Shown here: positions 60,332-64,000 of the stretch, piece after piece
Position numbering within the stretch: the stretch's first letter is position 1
Layout: each line of letters opens with the position of its first letter
NCBI GenBank assembly: GCA_021464415.1
Contig: CM038467.1
Location: 46,871,715 to 46,935,714, forward strand
Length of the DNA stretch: 64,000 bases
DNA from: Lonicera japonica
Taxonomy: Eukaryota > Streptophyta > Magnoliopsida > Dipsacales > Caprifoliaceae
Direction: 5' to 3'
Notes under the pieces: model-generated
The model's input: the letters and a program-made list of their open reading frames with translations, nothing else
What the model was told of the DNA's origin: nothing
Database searches by the model: none
Made by a program: the position numbers and the translations under genes

Positions 60332-61936
60332 GAAAGTTCAATCATTTCCAAGAAAGTTCTCTCACTTTTAATTAATTTTTTTCATGATAGAATGTTGTCA
60401 AAAATCTCAAACTTTCTTGGAAATTAATAACATTCATCTATATGAGCTGCCTTGAATTTAGGCCTAAAGCTTGTAATAAAATATGGGTTATGTAAACATA
60501 GAAGGTATATTTTACTTTAGGCTGAGTTTAAGCTTGAGCAAGCTTGAAATAGTTCGGGATAAATTGTTGAACCACCCTAAGACTTATTAATAATTAAATA
60601 TATATACAAATTTTCTATCATTATGATTTAGTAATTACATTTAAAAAAAATAAAACTTTTAATTTGTTACATTGTGAAAACAATTCTTAATTTTAAACTG
60701 AGAAAATTAATACTTTGTTGATTTAAAAAACTGGCTTATGATTTTACGAGGTTGGACTCTTTAATTTCATCGAAACAACTCATTTCTCAAAAAGATAAAA
60801 AAGTTGTAAGAGGACAGTAGTTTGAGCCCCCATTCACGTCCCCCTCCCACTCGAACACTTGATTGTTATCAATTCTTGTACTAAATAAAATGTAAAGCTA
60901 TGATACTAATTTGTCCAAAAATATTCTTAAAAACATGGTACAAAAATCTATACACTATATATAAAAGTGTGAATGAGGTGAGGTGATTTACACTAAAAGT
61001 GTTTTATATTTTTATCAATCGGTTAATAATATTTAATATATGGTCTTACTATACTAAAATACCAACAATTAATTAAACATAGACTCCTACTAAGACTCTT
61101 GGTCGAACAATTAATTATACATGAACTCCTACTTTATTAGGACTCTTGGTCCTTTTATGCTATTCACGAGACAATATAATATTTATCGCATTAGGATTCA
61201 TACAAATAAAAATTCAATCATTTATTCTATTAGGACTCCACTAATTTTTTGTAAGTTGATAATTGAGGCCTATATTTTTATTTATTTTATTCTATTGGTT
61301 TATTTTCCAAGTTGGTCATCTCTTTCAATCTATTATTACTATTGTATTATTTATTTATATTTTTTTTAAGTGGCAGTGGATTTATTTGTAGTGTTTTTTT
61401 TTAGGTTAGTTTTTAAGTTAACAAGGTTTCATATTTCACTAAGAATTAATAACACCCGTTAATAGTCTTCTAATTAAATGAATTTGGGTATTGCAACAAA
61501 TATCATAATTCTATGGTAAAAGGACTTATTTATATTTTTATAATAAACTTATCCTCAAAATAGCGTATTTGTGGTATTCTCTTCCCAATAGCTTATTCTA
61601 GAATATAGTAATTGTGATTCACGTATATCTTAAGCTCCTCCTCGATAATTATTTTGTTCTGTATATATTATAAATTATAAAATGTTAATTGTGATATTTT
61701 GTTTTATACGTCCTCCATCTATTGCCCACTTTGACTTAATTAGTTTTTAAGAAAATATTGATTACAACGTAATTGTGTTGAGTATAGGTTTTGATGTAAG
61801 CTTTTTATATAATTTGCCACTTTGATTTGAGTACTTTTTTAAAAAGAGTATGACCTATTTTTTACTATGAGTTTAGCACATTAATCATGTTCCACATAGA
61901 AAATTGAAACTATTTAATTATGCAACTAATCAATAG

Positions 61937-61939
<3 letters not shown>
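60332..61939. other. Gene-free AT-rich region
   Basis: Contains a short imperfect duplication of ACAATTAATTAAACATAGAC/ACAATTAATTATACATGAAC TCCTAC (61067-61150) and a Stowaway-like end CGTCCTCCATCTATTGCCCA (61709). No coding region is recognised. Confidence 0.45.

Positions 61940-62013
<74 letters not shown>
61940..62013. repeat. (TTA)n microsatellite, about 25 copies
   Basis: Uninterrupted TTA repeats of about 74 bp. The poly-Tyr ORF crossing it is an artefact of the repeat. Confidence 0.97.
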
Positions 62014-63470
62014 GTAGTAGTACATTGATCACAACCCAATTTTTTTTTTCTTTTGACTGGCTTTCAAAAGACCAAAAAAATAAAAATAAAAATTTGGGCT
62101 TTCATCAATCTTATTATACTGTAAGCTTTTTTGTTACTTTATTTATTTAGTAGACACCCACAACCCAACATCTATTACGTTTCTCAACTAAGATAGAGGA
62201 ATTATTATTCAAAAGAGTATAGTATTTTAAATAAGAATTATAATTTTATTCCTTTCAGGAGAACTAATTATTTAGAATAATGTTTCTATATGTTATAATT
62301 AATATCATTGAACCGTACACAATTTTAGTAATATTTTGTATGATTTTTTTTGATGGCCTTTGTATTGAAAGTAGAGAAAAATTGATGATAGTATGAAAAA
62401 GATTGGCCTATATTTTATATTGGGCTACCTTATAAATTGGGAACTGGATAGCACTATTTTAATTCCAGGAATGGACTACATCCCAGTTAGTCCAGCCCGC
62501 TATGGATCCGCCCTTGATCAATCCTAATATATATAAACAAGATAAAAGGCCTCACAACACTATTGATAAACTTTAAATTAGGATTCGCATGTAGTTAGAC
62601 TAAATTATTGTAGGTATTCATAACTATTATTTAAACTATATATGAATTTTTCATATTTAAGACCCCCAGCACGACAGCATGTTGTATATATTTTTTTTAA
62701 TATAACTGAAAATCCCTTCATTTTAAATACTTATATGATTAATCAAGACAATTTTTTATGAGATAATATTTACTTTGCGACTACTCTCACATTTAATTTT
62801 TTTCCCTTTTGGTAAAGTAACTATGGGTTTTGAATTAAGATTATATTCTAAATTAATTGGTGTCATTAGTAAATATATTTACGTGCAATTAATCAACATT
62901 GTATATATATTATTAATAAAGTTTAGACAGCTTATAATAAAAAAATGTAAAAAAAAAATAGATTTGTTTTCTTTGATACTTGGATCCAAGGAAATCTCAT
63001 AATGAATTCATTAAAGGTACAATTATACAATTAAATGAGAATTCAATACTGTTGTAACATATTAAATATCAATTTTTATACAATTCTAAAATTATTAATA
63101 TTCTTTATATTTTATTAAATTAAACTATAATTTTAAAATTAATATTGTGTGTAAGTTTAGTGTATAATTTATTAAAATACATTCTATCAAAATAACTATC
63201 ATGCTATTTAAAGAATCAAAATCATATCTCTTAATCACGTGTGATTGCACGTGCTTTATAACTAATAAATTTTAAAATATCCGAATGTCATCAGTCATTT
63301 TATTTTATATTCTAGTGCAGACGTGTAAAAAAAGCTCTATTTATGCATCTGAAAACAAATATTTTAAAAGTTATAACTGCATTTACACTTTTTTTTTCAA
63401 AAATTGTTCTTTATACATTTCATTTTTTTAGTGTTATTATGTAGTGTTATGAATTTTTATTTTTTTTTGA
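62014..63470. other. Gene-free AT-rich region
   Basis: No recognisable domain on either strand. The short ORF at 62775-63002 has low-complexity, AT-driven composition. Confidence 0.5.
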
Positions 63471-63472
63471 TG

Positions 63473-63675
63473 AATCTAATGTATTAAAATTCATTTTTAT
63501 TTATCGAGTGATTAATTAGTGGAACGAGCACAAATAAACACAAATGAAAGAGAAGAACAATAAGATTCCCCCCTCCCCCCTCAATCTAATGTACTAAAAT
63601 TCATTTTTATTTATTGAGTGATTAATTAGTGGAACAAGCATAATAAACACAAATGAAAGAGAACAACAATAAGAT
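63473..63675. repeat. Direct duplication, two units of about 95 bp, period 110
   Basis: AATCTAATGTATTAAAATTC (63473) recurs as AATCTAATGTACTAAAATTC (63583). Both continue through GAGTGATTAATTAGTGGAAC and CACAAATGAAAGAGAA to AACAATAAGATT. A C-rich linker CCCCCCTCCCCCCTC separates the units. Confidence 0.9.
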
Positions 63676-63854
63676 TATACATGATTGATAGTTATAAAAA
63701 ATGTGAAAAAATCTATACAATGTTTATTGTATTATGAATATGAAATCAAGACCAGGATTAATTTTGCACTTGTAACCAATTATATATATATATATATATA
63801 AAGAGATATAAGTTTCTTCCTTTAATTGTAAACAAAGAAAATCACAACTCGTAT

Positions 63855-63937
63855 CCTTTTTGGTGAGACTTGAACTTTGGATTTCTCTAATATCCGAGTG
63901 CGTGTGAGCCCAATTAGGCTAATCCAGTTGCTCACCA
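63855..63937 (-). repeat. tRNA-derived SINE head
   Basis: On the minus strand GGTGAGCAACTGGATTAGCC (A-box region) and AAAGTTCAAGTCTCACC (B box) have tRNA-like spacing, with a TA-rich tract (63781-63800) downstream. Confidence 0.55.
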
Positions 63938-64000
63938 ATAAGACTTAAAATCTTTTTTAAGGCTTTCAAATATGAGTGAACATCCTTTATCACTAGAATA

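Noticed and set aside
61920..62150. ORF with a long poly-tyrosine run
   Set aside because: Produced by the (TTA)n microsatellite.

Overview
This is a 64 kb window of AT-rich nuclear DNA from a flowering plant. It is almost certainly a eudicot: the genes have short GT-AG exons and long introns, and the three host genes resemble their Arabidopsis counterparts as I remember them. The species cannot be named from the sequence. There is no bacterial-style operon, CRISPR array, rRNA gene or functional tRNA gene. Family names rest on remembered protein families and were not checked by database search.

Three host genes can be reconstructed by splicing. (1) Minus strand, 948-6030: the 5' five exons of a plastid-targeted DUF1995 protein (relative of LPA3), running off the left edge. 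(2) Plus strand, 21130-24398: TANGLED1, the division-plane microtubule-binding protein, with Myb-type M-phase promoter elements and a one-base reading-frame break near the C-terminus. (3) Plus strand, 42204-56897: RNA polymerase III subunit RPC5 (Sin-like family), 13 coding exons and 680 codons, fully open.

The rest is mainly transposons and their debris. The largest is a 6.35 kb CACTA element (13347-19692, TGG target duplication). It keeps only the N-terminal part of its transposase and carries, in antisense, most exons of an ERD6-like sugar transporter. Just upstream lie a Mutator-type foldback element (11028-11373, 10-bp duplication) and a hAT element (11418-12669, 8-bp duplication). The middle (25.8-37.3 kb) is eroded LTR-retrotransposon sequence: an Ogre/Tat-like leader, a Ty3/gypsy gag-protease relic and a further LTR. 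Many MITEs, several tRNA-derived SINEs and truncated LINEs fill introns and spacers.

RPC5 intron 8 (49053-53908) is the most complex intron. It holds a complete 1.1 kb TRIM-like LTR element with a 5-bp target duplication, a 5'-truncated LINE with a 17-bp duplication, and two short plastid-derived patches (rpoC2 and infA) that are not neighbours in plastid genomes. I see no clear evidence of a new multi-gene system. The most notable items are the gene-capturing CACTA, the mosaic RPC5 intron, the odd TRIM and the TANGLED1 frame break.
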